From assembly GCF_003718735.1 (NCBI RefSeq), contig NZ_CP033460.1, forward strand, positions 1,798,001 through 1,862,000: a DNA stretch of 64,000 bases, given 5' to 3'. Every line of letters begins with the position of its first letter. Position 1 is the stretch's first letter. Source of the DNA: Staphylococcus debuckii (lineage in GTDB: Bacteria > Bacillota > Bacilli > Staphylococcales > Staphylococcaceae). Positions 20,521 to 30,399 of this stretch are shown here, piece by piece. The notes beneath the pieces are model-generated. The model was given only the letters and a program-made list of their open reading frames with translations. It was not told the DNA's origin and made no database searches. The translations under genes and the position numbers were made by a program.

Positions 20521-21120
20521 TTATTCTTCAAAAAATGGTTGTCCAACTTGATATTCATCAGATAAAACTAAAATCCCTTTTTCTTTTGGTGCGTTTGGTA
20601 AATTCAATTCTTTCATTGAGCAGACCATACCGCTAGAAGGTACGCCTCTTAATTCAGCATCTTTAATCACCATACCACTCGGCATTACGGCACCTACTTT
20701 AGCAACTACTACTTTTTGTCCTGCTTCCACATTAGGTGCGCCGCAAACAATTTGTAAAGTCTCATTTCCAACGTCAACTTTCAGCACACTTAGTTTGTCA
20801 GCATTCTGGTGTTTTTCTTTCGATTCAACATAGCCTACTACAAACTTAGGTGATAAATCAGAATCTAATTTATCGTCAATACCCGCATCATTGATAGTTT
20901 GTTGTAGTTGCTCTACTAATTCAGGTGTTAATTTGATATGACCGTTGCCTTCTAAAGATAAATTTTGTGATGCGTTGAAAATATTATAGCCTGTAACTTT
21001 ATTATCTTGAGTGATTCTTACGACGTCGCCGAATTGATGATAGTCAAATTCACCTTCTGCAGGATCTAATTGTAAAAATGCGACATCTCCGACACCATTT
21101 TTATTATAAAATAAATTCAT
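20521..21120 (-). CDS. ytpR: YtpR-type tRNA-binding-domain protein
   Basis: A 199-residue protein whose C-terminal half (about 92-195) is an EMAP-II/Arc1p-type OB fold, the domain found at the start of PheRS beta and the end of MetRS. Visible marks are VGYVESKEKHQNADKLSVLKV, QIVCGAPNV and GVPSSGMVCSMKEL. The N-terminal part (1-90) is the DUF4479-type region seen in Bacillus YtpR. A free-standing tRNA-binding role is inferred. It starts 12 bp after the gene at 21133 ends, so it shares that transcript. Confidence 0.9.
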   Translation of the reverse strand: MNLFYNKNGVGDVAFLQLDPAEGEFDYHQFGDVVRITQDNKVTGYNIFNASQNLSLEGNGHIKLTPELVEQLQQTINDAGIDDKLDSDLSPKFVVGYVESKEKHQNADKLSVLKVDVGNETLQIVCGAPNVEAGQKVVVAKVGAVMPSGMVIKDAELRGVPSSGMVCSMKELNLPNAPKEKGILVLSDEYQVGQPFFEE

Positions 21121-21132
21121 TTTTATTTCTCC

Positions 21133-22005
21133 TTACTTTTTGTCGTTTTTGTTGTTTTTATTCTTTTTCACTGCACTTAGTTCTTGCACTACGTTTGGAC
21201 TATTTTCTTGCTTAGCTTTATTATTTTTGGCCAAGATGAAAATAGGTTCAAAGTGCCCTTTATCATAAGCGAATGATAAAGATGTAATCGGAACAAGACC
21301 ATTTGTGAAGAATTCCATTGTAAGATGTGCCATCACATCATATCCTGTTTTGTTACGGATATCTGCAATAATCAACACATCTTGATGCGGAATGGCTACT
21401 AACATTTCACCTTCACACTGTTCTTCAAATTGGTTGAGAAGCGGTGTATTTAATATTCTGCTGGCATCGTAACCATCATTAGTGTTAATGAAATAAAAGA
21501 TATTCCCTTTTACTTCATCAGTTTTATATGTTGTATCTAGCTTGCGAACGTTAAATAACGCCATTTCTTTAACTTGTTGTGCTGTAGCATTCATTTGTTT
21601 CAACATGGATTCATCTATCAGCCGATAAGATTTACCTAAGTCTAATGCATAATAAATATTAGTTTCTGCAGTATGTTGATCTATCACAAATTTATGCCCT
21701 TCTTTGGTTTCTTTTTCGAAACTTGCTGCACGCATGACAGGCATAATTTTTAAATTTTGAATATCCTCTTGTGCTTGGTCGCTCATTTGTGCAATCGTTT
21801 CGTTGACATAATATACGATTTCATCAACAATCGTTTCTTTTTTGTCATTATATTTAGCTACAATCGGTGTTAATCTGATTGTTACGCCTTTACCATTATC
21901 TTTTCTAGCAATGCGCAACGTATCTTCATCACGATTAAATGAAAAATTCACATTTAAATGATTTAAACGTTCTTTTAATTTATCTCTCATTTGAAAGACA
22001 TTCAT
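21133..22005 (-). CDS. ytpQ: DUF1444 (YtpQ-type) family protein
   Basis: A 290-residue soluble protein of the DUF1444 family, found next to ytpP and ytpR in Bacillus and staphylococci; function unknown. I chose the ATG at 22005 because AGGAG lies 8 nt upstream; an in-frame GTG three codons earlier overlaps that site. No catalytic motif is evident. The sequence is mixed alpha/beta with a lysine-rich end ([11 protein letters not shown]). First gene of a unit with ytpR and ftsK-murC, downstream of the ytpP terminator. Confidence 0.85.
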   Translation of the reverse strand: MNVFQMRDKLKERLNHLNVNFSFNRDEDTLRIARKDNGKGVTIRLTPIVAKYNDKKETIVDEIVYYVNETIAQMSDQAQEDIQNLKIMPVMRAASFEKETKEGHKFVIDQHTAETNIYYALDLGKSYRLIDESMLKQMNATAQQVKEMALFNVRKLDTTYKTDEVKGNIFYFINTNDGYDASRILNTPLLNQFEEQCEGEMLVAIPHQDVLIIADIRNKTGYDVMAHLTMEFFTNGLVPITSLSFAYDKGHFEPIFILAKNNKAKQENSPNVVQELSAVKKNKNNKNDKK

Positions 22006-22046
22006 ATTTAACACTCCTAATTACATACCTTTATATAGTTTACCGT

Positions 22047-22096
22047 AAAAATACCCTTAGGAACAGAAAAAATGCGTAATTTCCTAAGGGTATTTT
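22047..22096 (-). terminator. ytpP terminator
   Basis: Perfect 16-bp stem AAAATACCCTTAGGAA/TTCCTAAGGGTATTTT (22047-22062 with 22081-22096), 4 bp after the ytpP stop. It separates ytoP-ytpP from the following unit. Confidence 0.88.
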
Positions 22097-22099
22097 GAT

Positions 22100-22408
22100 T
22101 TAAATATTATTGATAAATTCATCTATTTGTTCTATCGTTTTGCGATCTTTACTGATATAACTGCCTACTTGTTCTCCATTTTTATAAACTAGAAAACTTG
22201 GGATTCCCATTATGCCGAGTTCCACACATAAATCAATAAATTTATCTCTATCCACTGAGATGAAGGTATATTCTTTATGTTTTTCTTCTAATTCAGGCAA
22301 TCTCGGTTTAATAAAACGACAATCTACACACCAATCAGCAGTAAACATAAAAATAGTATGACCTTGTTTTAATTCGTTAAATTCTTCTACAGATTTTAAT
22401 TCTCTCAT
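22100..22408 (-). CDS. ytpP: Thioredoxin-like protein YtpP
   Basis: Thioredoxin-fold protein of about 102 residues with the redox motif WCVDC (ADWCVDCRFIKP, residues about 26-30) and the cis-proline region GIMGIPSFLVYKNG. The motif differs from the WCGPC of TrxA, so a specialised partner is likely. In other Firmicutes YtpP works with bacilliredoxin/bacillithiol; that is inference here. The ATG at 22408 is preferred; a GTG three codons earlier is possible. It starts 22 bp after the aminopeptidase gene ends. Confidence 0.9.
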   Translation of the reverse strand: MRELKSVEEFNELKQGHTIFMFTADWCVDCRFIKPRLPELEEKHKEYTFISVDRDKFIDLCVELGIMGIPSFLVYKNGEQVGSYISKDRKTIEQIDEFINNI

Positions 22409-22430
22409 TACTTTCACTTCTTTCTAGATA

Positions 22431-23507
22431 TTAAGAGTATTGTAAATGCTCTATTTGTTTATCATCAAGTGCTTGAATCGACTCGAACAACAATTGACGC
22501 GCAGCATAGTAATCACGAATATCAAATACAGAATCTGAACTGTGAATATAGCGTGCACAAACGCCGATAACCGCTGTAGGTATGCCACTGTTGGCTTTGT
22601 GAATTTCTCCGCCATCAGTGCCTCCGGGAGAAATATAGTACTGATGTTTGATATCATGTTGATTACACAGCTCTAAAAGATAATCTCTGAAAGCAGGTTT
22701 TAACAACATTGTACCGTCTTTAATACGTATTAAAGTTCCTTCGCCCAGTTGTCCTAAGAGTTGTTGAGCACCTTTCATATCGTTGGCTGGTGAACAATCA
22801 ACGACAAAAGCGACATCAGGATCAATTTGCTCAGCTGCTGCTCTCGCACCACGTAAACCAACTTCTTCTTGCACATTTGCGCCGACATAAAGCTCGACAT
22901 CTAATTGCTTATCTTTAAATAATTTTAAGATTTCTATAGCTAATAAACAACCGTAACGATTATCCCAAGCTTTCCCAGCAAACCGTTGTTCAGAAAGTTG
23001 GATGAATTCAGTGTCAGGAACAATTGAGTCGCCTATTTCAATACCACGGGCACGTACTTCTGCAGCAGATGCACTGCCAATATCCAACATTAAGTCTTTA
23101 ATTTCTGGTAAACCTTCATTACCAGTTCTGAAATGTTTCGGTATACTTGCAACCACGCCAGTGATGATTTCATTATTACGATTTTTAACTTTCAATCTCT
23201 GACCTTGCCAAATATCTGCCGCCACTCCGCCTAAATTAGTAAATTGAATCATACCATTATCAGCAATATGTGTGATCATAAATCCAACTTCATCCATATG
23301 TGCTGCAACCATTACTTTCTTCGCGTTAGGGTTCTTTGAATGCTTCACTGCGTAAAAACCGCCCATTCGATTATAAATAAAATCGTCAGCATAAGGTTCC
23401 ATTTCATTTTTTATGTATGCCTTTAAATCACTTTCAAATCCAGGAGCACTATGAAATTCAGTTAATGCTTTCATATGTTTTAAAGTTTCTTTTTTAGTCA
23501 AGTCCAT
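22431..23507 (-). CDS. ytoP: M42-family metallo-aminopeptidase
   Basis: Co-catalytic zinc aminopeptidase of the M42 (PepA/FrvX) family, 358 residues, probably forming large tetrahedral complexes that digest oligopeptides in the cytoplasm. Metal ligands and catalytic residues are visible in AAHMDEVGFMI (His-x-Asp), AWDNRYG, VQEEVGLRGA (catalytic Glu-Glu), VDCSPAND and the late His in GGTDGGEIHKAN. AGGAGG precedes the ATG. Operon with ytpP. Confidence 0.92.
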   Translation of the reverse strand: MDLTKKETLKHMKALTEFHSAPGFESDLKAYIKNEMEPYADDFIYNRMGGFYAVKHSKNPNAKKVMVAAHMDEVGFMITHIADNGMIQFTNLGGVAADIWQGQRLKVKNRNNEIITGVVASIPKHFRTGNEGLPEIKDLMLDIGSASAAEVRARGIEIGDSIVPDTEFIQLSEQRFAGKAWDNRYGCLLAIEILKLFKDKQLDVELYVGANVQEEVGLRGARAAAEQIDPDVAFVVDCSPANDMKGAQQLLGQLGEGTLIRIKDGTMLLKPAFRDYLLELCNQHDIKHQYYISPGGTDGGEIHKANSGIPTAVIGVCARYIHSSDSVFDIRDYYAARQLLFESIQALDDKQIEHLQYS

Positions 23508-23590
23508 ATACGGTTCCTCCTTAATTATTCATTAATGCCCTTCACTTATGATAGAATATTAATATAACTTAAGTGGAGGTATTAATTGAG

Positions 23591-23902
23591 ATGTCTCGAA
23601 AAAAAATTTGGTTATTGATAGTTTTACCAATCACACTTTTGGTGAGCGGTGTATTAGTTTACCTCACAATTCTCAGCACTAAAAAGTACGACCCATTCAA
23701 ACTCATTGAAGAGGTGAAAAGTTACTTTATGAATGTAACTGGGTCATACATCGTCTCAGAGCCTCAGCCTTTTGAACAAGATGGTATCGCGTATGAAGTA
23801 TATCGTGGCGGGGTGACAACTGAAAACCATGGTAAAGTCAGCAACTACGAATTTGTGGCTGATGCAACGAATGGTAAAATTATTAATATTAAAGAAGTTT
23901 AA
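23591..23902 (+). CDS. Small membrane-anchored PepSY-like protein
   Basis: A 103-residue protein with a positively charged start (MSRKKIW), one membrane segment or uncleaved signal (about residues 5-27) and a short extracellular domain. The domain ends in YEFVADATNGKIINIKEV, which has the Y-F-V-D-A-x-x-G-K-I pattern of PepSY repeats. The ATG at 23591 follows GGAGG with slightly long spacing; a GTG at 23573 overlaps that site. Divergent from ytoP and convergent with ytnP. Function unknown; a peptidase-modulating role is only suggested by the fold. Confidence 0.7.
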   Translation: MSRKKIWLLIVLPITLLVSGVLVYLTILSTKKYDPFKLIEEVKSYFMNVTGSYIVSEPQPFEQDGIAYEVYRGGVTTENHGKVSNYEFVADATNGKIINIKEV

Positions 23903-23930
23903 TATTAATGCTTAATTTCAAAATAATTTG

Positions 23931-23956
23931 CGATACTTCCTACATCGGAAGTATCG
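23931..23956. terminator. Terminator between the PepSY-like gene and ytnP
   Basis: Perfect 10-bp stem CGATACTTCC/GGAAGTATCG, 6-nt loop, followed by TTTTTT on the plus strand. Confidence 0.88.
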
Positions 23957-23963
23957 TTTTTTA

Positions 23964-24785
23964 TTATCTTTTTATAGCTGACTGAATTGTTTTTTGCTGT
24001 GAATTATATTTAATCGCAAAGTAATCTGCATCATGATAAAACAAGAACCAAAAATCATTATAAATGAAATAAGGTATCAGTCTTTCTTTTTCACGGATAC
24101 TTTGCATCGGATAATCATCATAAGCTGTGACCCATAAAGGATTGAAGTGTGCATGTGATGGGAAAATATCAGCCATATGCACTGCACGTTCCCCATTGCT
24201 TTCAATCGTAATGATACTGTGGCCGTAACTGTGCCCCCCAGTATGTTGCATTTTGATACCAGGATAAGGTTCAATTTTATCATCAAACAAAATCATATGT
24301 TCTTGATAATCACCTTGATTTTGAGGCCAATAGGTTGCTTTGCTACGAATGTTAGGTGCTAAAAATTCCTGCCATTCATCTTGTTGAATATAATGGATTG
24401 CGTTAGGAAATTGCGCATGCCCATCATTGTCTGCTAAACCTGCAGCATGATCAAAATGCATATGCGTCATCAGTACGATATCAACATCTTCAGGTGTAAG
24501 ATTATAAGCAGCTAGATTGTCTTTTACATAACTTTCGTTCTCGACTCCCGAATGTTGTTTTTGTTTATCAGTCAATTTACCCATCCCTAATCCTGAGTCA
24601 ATTAAAATATTTTTATCCTTTGCCATAATCAGGATAGGATGTGTTGACATTCTCACTTGATTCTTATCATTCGGTTTCAGTTTACGTGACCATAAGGCTT
24701 TAGGCACTGGGCCAAACATTGTGCCGCCATCCATATTTGTCATTCCACCATCAAGATAATAAATTTTTAAATCCCCTAAATTCAT
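23964..24785 (-). CDS. ytnP: Metallo-beta-lactamase-fold lactonase (YtnP-type)
   Basis: Dinuclear zinc hydrolase of 273 residues related to N-acyl-homoserine lactone lactonases; Bacillus YtnP degrades a Streptomyces signal. Metal motif MTHMHFDHAAG (HxHxDH, near residue 105) is intact, with further ligands in HTGGHSYGHS and HMADIFPSHAH. GGAGGGG precedes the ATG. The physiological substrate in this organism is not known. Monocistronic. Confidence 0.9.
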   Translation of the reverse strand: MNLGDLKIYYLDGGMTNMDGGTMFGPVPKALWSRKLKPNDKNQVRMSTHPILIMAKDKNILIDSGLGMGKLTDKQKQHSGVENESYVKDNLAAYNLTPEDVDIVLMTHMHFDHAAGLADNDGHAQFPNAIHYIQQDEWQEFLAPNIRSKATYWPQNQGDYQEHMILFDDKIEPYPGIKMQHTGGHSYGHSIITIESNGERAVHMADIFPSHAHFNPLWVTAYDDYPMQSIREKERLIPYFIYNDFWFLFYHDADYFAIKYNSQQKTIQSAIKR

Positions 24786-24862
24786 TCTACCCCTCCATTT
24801 CAGTGCTTAATAATTAGTATAGGTCTTGTCAGAATGAATATCAAATCAACCTCTATTAAAAA

Positions 24863-24886
24863 AACCGCATTCCTATGAATGCAGTT
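24863..24886 (-). terminator. trmB terminator
   Basis: Stem AACTGCATTC/GAATGCGGTT on the minus strand (24877-24886 with 24863-24872), short ATAG loop, then seven Ts. Confidence 0.85.
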
Positions 24887-24893
24887 TCATCAC

Positions 24894-25529
24894 TTAATGG
24901 AACTTTGCTTCCATACGATAAATGCGCGAACCTTTATCAGCAAATTTCCGTTCGTATTCAGTTTCAATGTTATCTTCATCATCTTCATCATGAAGGTTTA
25001 AATTAATTTTTGTAAAATACATTCCAAATTGCGACATGCTTTCTAAACTATACGCAAAGAGACCGCGATTATCTGTTTTAAAATGTATTTCTCCTTCTTC
25101 TTTTAAAATAGCTTTATACAAAGCTAAAAAAGAATGATAAGTTAAGCGACGTTTCGCATGTCTTTTCTTTGGCCAAGGATCTGAGAAATTTAAATAAACA
25201 CGATCTACTTCACCATCTTCAAAGTAATCGGTTAATTCCATCGCATCGTTACAAATTAACTTGATATTCTGCAATTGTTTTTCCAATACTTTGTCTAACA
25301 CGCGAATCATAACATTTTTGTCTCTTTCTAAAGCAACAAAATTAACTTCTGGATGTTGGCTTGCAAGCTCTGTAATAAACTGTCCCATACCAGAACCGAC
25401 TTCAATATAAATAGGCTGAGTTTTATCAAACCACTCAGACAACTTTTTAGCATGAGTGCCATCAATGTCGACAACTGTATCATGTTTTCGTAAATAATCC
25501 TCTGCCCAAGGTTTATTTCTTAATCTCAT
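24894..25529 (-). CDS. trmB: tRNA (guanine-N7-)-methyltransferase
   Basis: Methylates N7 of G46 in tRNA using S-adenosylmethionine. Its 211 residues have a Rossmann methyltransferase fold: SAM loop [10 protein letters not shown] (near residue 38), VALERDKNV, and the TrmB-specific [17 protein letters not shown] with the basic tRNA-contacting stretch. It follows the phosphotransferase gene by 13 bp and is probably co-transcribed with it, as ytmP-trmB (ytmQ) is in Bacillus. Confidence 0.96.
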   Translation of the reverse strand: MRLRNKPWAEDYLRKHDTVVDIDGTHAKKLSEWFDKTQPIYIEVGSGMGQFITELASQHPEVNFVALERDKNVMIRVLDKVLEKQLQNIKLICNDAMELTDYFEDGEVDRVYLNFSDPWPKKRHAKRRLTYHSFLALYKAILKEEGEIHFKTDNRGLFAYSLESMSQFGMYFTKINLNLHDEDDEDNIETEYERKFADKGSRIYRMEAKFH

Positions 25530-25542
25530 TCGATATTTCTCC

Positions 25543-26334
25543 TCAAATAAATACGTTGCTGTTCATAACTTCATTTAAGAATTTCAGCCAAATATTCATA
25601 TCTTTATAGCGTTTTTGTTCTTCATTCCATTCTACTAATCCGATTGCTTGAATGACTGTATACCATTTCATACGCTTGCTCAAATCTAAAGATTCTTTCG
25701 CGCCGTACTTTTCAAGCCATTCAGACCATTCGTTTTGAGGAACGTAATTGTAAAGCAGCATTCCGATATCAATTGCTGGATCTGCTAACATCGCACCTTC
25801 CCAATCAACGAGATATAACTCATCATGATCGGATAGTAACCAATTATTATGATTTACATCACCATGAACTACAGTATAAAAGCGAGGATCCAATTCAGGT
25901 TTATGTTCTTCAAGATAAGTCAATGCCTTACGCACCACATGATGAGTCAGCACTTGTCTTGAAAGCGATGTATTGATCTTTTGATATAAGATGTCCGGAG
26001 TAATGGGTTCCATTTCCATGCGCTTCAACATCGTCAAAAGCGTTTTAGAGCTATGAATTTTTTTGAGTAATTTGGCTACTCTTGTTTGATTCATCTCTTC
26101 AAAAGTAAGTTCTCTGCCATTTTTCCAATGTTGCGCGGTTACAACCTCTCCGGTTTCAATACGCTTTGTCCACACTAATTTAGGGACAATACCCTCTGCA
26201 GATAATGCTGCAATAAAAGGATTTGAGTTTCTTTTTAGAAATAATTTTTGACCATCTTGCTCAGCCATATAAGCTTCGCCCGATGCACCGCCAGCAGAAT
26301 CCAATGTCCACCCTAACTGATAAAACTGCTCCAA
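25543..26334 (-). CDS. ytmP: Aminoglycoside/choline-kinase-like phosphotransferase (YtmP-type)
   Basis: Protein-kinase-like small-molecule phosphotransferase of about 263 residues. The APH-family catalytic loop [15 protein letters not shown] (Asp as base) and the DFG-equivalent [18 protein letters not shown] are both present. Substrate unknown. I place the start at TTG (26334-26332), five nt after an AGGTGA Shine-Dalgarno; the frame is open further upstream, but those residues (LFLSHFLIESE) do not look like this family. Precedes trmB. Confidence 0.85.
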   Translation of the reverse strand: MEQFYQLGWTLDSAGGASGEAYMAEQDGQKLFLKRNSNPFIAALSAEGIVPKLVWTKRIETGEVVTAQHWKNGRELTFEEMNQTRVAKLLKKIHSSKTLLTMLKRMEMEPITPDILYQKINTSLSRQVLTHHVVRKALTYLEEHKPELDPRFYTVVHGDVNHNNWLLSDHDELYLVDWEGAMLADPAIDIGMLLYNYVPQNEWSEWLEKYGAKESLDLSKRMKWYTVIQAIGLVEWNEEQKRYKDMNIWLKFLNEVMNSNVFI

Positions 26335-26681
26335 CACGTTCACCTCGCTTTCAATTAGAAAATGGCTCAAGAATAGTGTTTCAAGAGCCATATTTTACAT
26401 TTTGTTAATTACTTTTTAAACGCTTCACGTCTTTAGCACTCATTGTTAATTTTATAGTTTTTAAAGGCTTATTTCAACCAAAAATGAGAAACTAAAAGGC
26501 ACATTTTACCTTCTGAAAAGTTATCCTTTCGAAGAAAAATTTTGAATTTAAGCAGCATTTTGAAACTGTTTTAATTTCGATACGCACTCATAAATAATCA
26601 TTATTTATTGTGCAGCGACAATTAAAAATTATAACACAGTTTAGGTGTTAAAGTTGGATATTTTGTACGTTTGTTAAAAAT

Positions 26682-27536
26682 TTATTTATTGTGACTTTCT
26701 TCAATTTTCTGACTAAACTCATCTTGTAACTTACGTGTTATTGGGCCGACTTTACCGTCTCCTACCGCTTCACCATCTAATTTAATAACAGGCATTACTT
26801 CCACAGATGTACTTGAAACGATAATTTCATCTGCATTCTTTAAGAAGTCTACAGTAAATGTCTCTTCTTTAAATGGAATTTCCGCTTTTTCTGCTACATT
26901 TTTAATAACCTGACGTGTAATACCGTTAAGAATATAGTTATTAATTGGATGTGTATAGATTACGCCATCTTTAATTGCATATACGTTGCTTGATGCTCCT
27001 TCTGTGACTGTTTCACCACGGTGTTGAATCGCTTCAGCAGCATTATATTTCACAGCATATTCTTTCGCTAATACGTTTCCTAGTAAATTCAAGCTTTTAA
27101 TATCACAGCGTAACCAGCGAATATCTTCAACAGTAATGGCATAAATACCGTTTTCTAACTCTTCAAACGGTCTGCCATAGCTTTTCGTGAATGCCATAAT
27201 CTGTGGTTTAACCTCTGGACCTGGAAACGCATGGTCTCTTGGTGAAGCACCTCTAGTTGCTTGAATATAAATACCGCCATTTTGAACATCGTTCTCATCA
27301 ATTAAGGATTGAACTGTCTGCGTTAAAGATTCAACTGTTTCTTCTAAATCGATATCGATTTCTGCAGCACTGCGCAAAAATCTTTCGAAATGCTCTTTAA
27401 CAGTAAACAAAGTTCCGTCATATACACGAATATATTCATATACGCCGTCCCCAAAGTTATAGCCTCTGTCGTTATAAGGAATCTTTGCATCTTTTCCGTC
27501 TACAAATTGGCCATTCAATAACACTTTATTAGTCAT
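26682..27536 (-). CDS. dat: D-alanine aminotransferase
   Basis: PLP enzyme interconverting D-Ala and D-Glu (with 2-oxo acids), supplying D-amino acids for the wall. Fold-type IV, 284 residues. The catalytic lysine lies in [16 protein letters not shown] (near residue 146), the phosphate/substrate loops include ITRQVI and [11 protein letters not shown], and the N-terminal [14 protein letters not shown] is typical. The start at 27536 is the second of two close ATGs, correctly spaced from GGAGGA; it begins 2 nt after the pepV stop, so translation is probably coupled. The order pepV-dat is the staphylococcal one. Confidence 0.94.
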   Translation of the reverse strand: MTNKVLLNGQFVDGKDAKIPYNDRGYNFGDGVYEYIRVYDGTLFTVKEHFERFLRSAAEIDIDLEETVESLTQTVQSLIDENDVQNGGIYIQATRGASPRDHAFPGPEVKPQIMAFTKSYGRPFEELENGIYAITVEDIRWLRCDIKSLNLLGNVLAKEYAVKYNAAEAIQHRGETVTEGASSNVYAIKDGVIYTHPINNYILNGITRQVIKNVAEKAEIPFKEETFTVDFLKNADEIIVSSTSVEVMPVIKLDGEAVGDGKVGPITRKLQDEFSQKIEESHNK

Positions 27537-27538
27537 AG

Positions 27539-28948
27539 TCATTCCTCCACACATAATGCATATAGCGCTTCTAAATAGATGCTAGTTGCATTAAATAATT
27601 GTTTTTTAGTGATGTATTCGTTTCTTTGATGCATCAAGTCCTCTGAGTCGCTGAACATCGCTCCGAATGCTACTCCTTTGTCTAGATTACGTGCATATGT
27701 GCCGCCGCCGATAGTATAAGGTTCTGTCATGTCACCTGTTTGGTTACGATAAGCTTGTACGAGTGTTTGTACAAACGGATCATTTTTATCAACATAATGC
27801 GGACGTTGCACTTTACCTAAATCTAATTCAAATCCCAATTCTTGAACTTCATTTGTAAAACGTTTAATTGCCTCGTCAAATTCAAAGCCTTCCGGATATC
27901 GTAAGTTAATACCATATTCTCCCCCGTCTGCTTTTGAATAAGAAATAATACCGATATTAGTAGTTAAATCTCCCATTTTATCAGTATGGAACTTCATTCC
28001 CATTTTTTCACCAAAGTGTGATTCAAATAAATATCTTTCGCTTAAGTCCGTAAATTTAGCTGCTTGTTCATCTAAATTTAATTCGCTTAAGAAATGAATA
28101 AGGAATAGTCCGGCATTTAAACCGATAGATGGATCCATACCGTGTACCGCTTTACCTTTCATGCGCAATACTAAAGTATCTCCGTCCAATTCGCTTGTAC
28201 CATTTAAATCATGTGCTTCTAAGTAATTTTGGTAAAACTCTGTCACATCTAGATTTTCATCTTTTACAGTCAGATGTGCTACAGCTTCATCCGGTACCAT
28301 ATTATAACGTTGACCTGATTCAAGTGATTCCAATACTACTGCTGCTTCTTTTTCATCCGCAGATTTATTTTCTTGTTTGATATCGAATGTAGTAATACCT
28401 TTTTCACCATGAATTGCAGGGAATTCAGCATCTGGGGCAAACCCTAATGCTGGCATTTCTTCAGATTCAAAGTATCGATTTACTCCGATCCAATCTGATT
28501 CTTCATCAGTACCTACAATGATATGCACACGTTTCTTCCAGTCTACGTTCATATCATTTAAAATTTTCACTGCATAATAAGCTGCAATAGTCGGCCCTTT
28601 ATCATCTAAAGTTCCTCTTGCAATGATTGCATCATCAGTTACAGTTGGTTCGAATGGCGGTGTATCCCAGCCTTCTCCAGCAGGTACTACGTCAACATGA
28701 CAAAGAATGCCGAATAAGTCTTCACCTTCGCCTACTTCGATTCTTCCAGCAACATGATCTACATCATGTGTGGCAAATCCATCACGTTCTGCGAGTTGAT
28801 ACATATAATCAAGCGCAGCTTTGGGTCCTGGTCCGAGCGGTGCATCCGATGTAGCTTTACTATCGTCTCTGACACTTTCAATTGATAGTAATCCGCTTAA
28901 ATCAGCTATAATTTGATCTTCATATTCTTGCACTTTTTCTTTCCACAT
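27539..28948 (-). CDS. pepV: M20 dipeptidase PepV (Sapep-like)
   Basis: Cytoplasmic zinc dipeptidase of 469 residues with M20 motifs: [10 protein letters not shown] (first metal His, Asp), [10 protein letters not shown] (bridging Asp), [10 protein letters not shown] (catalytic Glu pair), and a lid domain with [11 protein letters not shown]. The late ligand lies in [16 protein letters not shown]. Its stop codon overlaps the ribosome site of dat. Upstream lies the repeat at 29.1 kb. Confidence 0.94.
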   Translation of the reverse strand: MWKEKVQEYEDQIIADLSGLLSIESVRDDSKATSDAPLGPGPKAALDYMYQLAERDGFATHDVDHVAGRIEVGEGEDLFGILCHVDVVPAGEGWDTPPFEPTVTDDAIIARGTLDDKGPTIAAYYAVKILNDMNVDWKKRVHIIVGTDEESDWIGVNRYFESEEMPALGFAPDAEFPAIHGEKGITTFDIKQENKSADEKEAAVVLESLESGQRYNMVPDEAVAHLTVKDENLDVTEFYQNYLEAHDLNGTSELDGDTLVLRMKGKAVHGMDPSIGLNAGLFLIHFLSELNLDEQAAKFTDLSERYLFESHFGEKMGMKFHTDKMGDLTTNIGIISYSKADGGEYGINLRYPEGFEFDEAIKRFTNEVQELGFELDLGKVQRPHYVDKNDPFVQTLVQAYRNQTGDMTEPYTIGGGTYARNLDKGVAFGAMFSDSEDLMHQRNEYITKKQLFNATSIYLEALYALCVEE

Positions 28949-29108
28949 TCGTGATCAACTTCCTTCTCAATTTTTAGTTCATGTTCTATTTTACCCTAAC
29001 TATTTATGAAACAACAGTGGTAACCCTACAAATTTTCTGTCAATTTTGTTCATTACTGATATGACAGGGCAGACATATTTAAATTTTATTTTCTCTTTGT
29101 AAAAAAAG

Positions 29109-29236
29109 AGGCGGGAAAGAAATGACATCGATGAAAAATCATTTCGTCCTGCCTACCCGTCTTAACTGTTTAAAATCAAAATAGAATGTTAGTTTAGGAA
29201 ACAGGAGCTGAAACACACTAATGTCTCAGCTCCTGT
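29109..29236. repeat. Two-hairpin intergenic repeat, copy 2
   Basis: Hairpin 1 pairs AGGCGGGAAAGAAATGA (29109-29125) with TCATTTCGTCCTGCCT (29139-29154). Hairpin 2 pairs ACAGGAGCTGAAACA (29201-29215) with TGTCTCAGCTCCTGT (29222-29236, one mismatch). Layout, spacing and the ATTTCGT and TGTCTCAGC words match copy 1 at 13.3 kb. Both copies lie directly 3' of a YtxH-type gene. Hairpin 2 probably terminates that gene. Confidence 0.7.
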
Positions 29237-29246
29237 ATCATAATCA

Positions 29247-29684
29247 TTATTTATTATCGTTATGAGATTGATTTTGATTAGAAGATTCATTTCCATTTTG
29301 TTTCAAATCTTCATCAGTTACAATTCTGATATTATGTTGAGGTTCGTCAGATTGTTTTGCATCATCCAAAGTTGGAGCTGCAGCATCTGGATTATTGTTG
29401 CTGAAACGCTCTTTTTGTTCTTGAACAAAAGCTTTCGGATCTTGTTTTACTTTATCCGCATAACCTTTAGGATCTTGCTTCACTTCGTTAAAAGTTTGAG
29501 AAGCATTTGAAGCAATTTGAGAAGCTAAATCTTTAGCATTTTGCTTATAAGATTCTGGATTCTCTTTGTATTTATCATATTCATTTTTCAATTTATCTCT
29601 GCTATCTTTTCTAGTTAATAAAACTGCTGCAGCTGCTGCACCGATGCCTACAACCGCTCTTAAAAAATTACCTGACTTTGCCAT
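29247..29684 (-). CDS. YtxH-like small membrane protein
   Basis: A 145-residue protein with an N-terminal hydrophobic segment (FLRAVVGIGAAAAAVLLT, about residues 6-23) followed by charged helix-prone sequence with a repeated VKQDPKGYADKVKQDPKAF motif and an N/Q/S-rich acidic tail. It resembles YtxH/general-stress membrane proteins. Start ATG at 29684 has GAAGGTGA upstream. It begins 19 bp after rsuA ends and so could share the murJ-rsuA transcript. Function unknown. Confidence 0.75.
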   Translation of the reverse strand: MAKSGNFLRAVVGIGAAAAAVLLTRKDSRDKLKNEYDKYKENPESYKQNAKDLASQIASNASQTFNEVKQDPKGYADKVKQDPKAFVQEQKERFSNNNPDAAAPTLDDAKQSDEPQHNIRIVTDEDLKQNGNESSNQNQSHNDNK

Positions 29685-29703
29685 AATTATCACCTTCACT
29701 TTT

Positions 29704-30399
29704 TTATTGTTGAACTAATTCTATTTCTTCTTTCGTCAATTCTCGATATTCGCCTTCCGAAAGAGTAGAATCTAGCTGGAGTTGTCCAATTTGAACCCGC
29801 TTTAATTGCAGTACCTCATTATCAATGGCATGAAACATTCTTTTTACCTGATGGAATCGTCCTTCTTGAATAGTAACGTATACTATCTTGCTCTCTTCTG
29901 TGCATTTTAATTCTGCTGGTTGCGCTTTACCATCAGATAACTCAACGCCGTCAGCAAATATTTCAATATCCTGTTGGCTTACTGCTTTCTCCGCTTCGAC
30001 ACGATATACTTTAGAAACGTGCTTATTTGGACTCATGATGTCATGGTTAAACTGGCCATCATTAGTTAACAGTATCAGCCCTGTAGTATCTTTGTCTAAT
30101 CTCCCGACTGGAAAAATATTTAAATTTTGAAAGTCATCAATCAAATCAAGAACTGTCGAATGTTCATTATCTTCAGTTGCCGAAATATATCCAGCTGGTT
30201 TATTTAGCATAATATAGACTTTATCGACATATGTTATAAGGTTGCCATTAACAGTAACCGAATCTTCTTCCGGATTAATATGAGCTTTACTTTGTTTTTC
30301 ATTTTTACCATTAACCTGCACTTGATTTTTCTTTAATAGCTGTTTGACTTCGCTTCTAGTACCGACGCCCATATTAGCTAAAAACTTATCCAGTCTCAT
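29704..30399 (-). CDS. rsuA: 16S rRNA pseudouridine synthase (RsuA family)
   Basis: Modifies a uridine in small-subunit rRNA (U516 in the E. coli enzyme). Its 231 residues have an N-terminal S4 domain (about 1-60, MRLDKFLANMGVGTRSEVKQ) and a catalytic domain with GRLDKDTTGLILLTNDG (catalytic Asp in RLD) and the late motif EGRFHQVKRMF. Its ATG overlaps the murJ TAA by one base (TAATG), implying coupled translation. Confidence 0.92.
   Translation of the reverse strand: MRLDKFLANMGVGTRSEVKQLLKKNQVQVNGKNEKQSKAHINPEEDSVTVNGNLITYVDKVYIMLNKPAGYISATEDNEHSTVLDLIDDFQNLNIFPVGRLDKDTTGLILLTNDGQFNHDIMSPNKHVSKVYRVEAEKAVSQQDIEIFADGVELSDGKAQPAELKCTEESKIVYVTIQEGRFHQVKRMFHAIDNEVLQLKRVQIGQLQLDSTLSEGEYRELTKEEIELVQQ

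Noticed and set aside
26392..26681. 290-bp gap between ytmP and dat
   Set aside because: Read on both strands: AT-rich, no open frame with ribosome site, no stable hairpin. I see nothing assignable.
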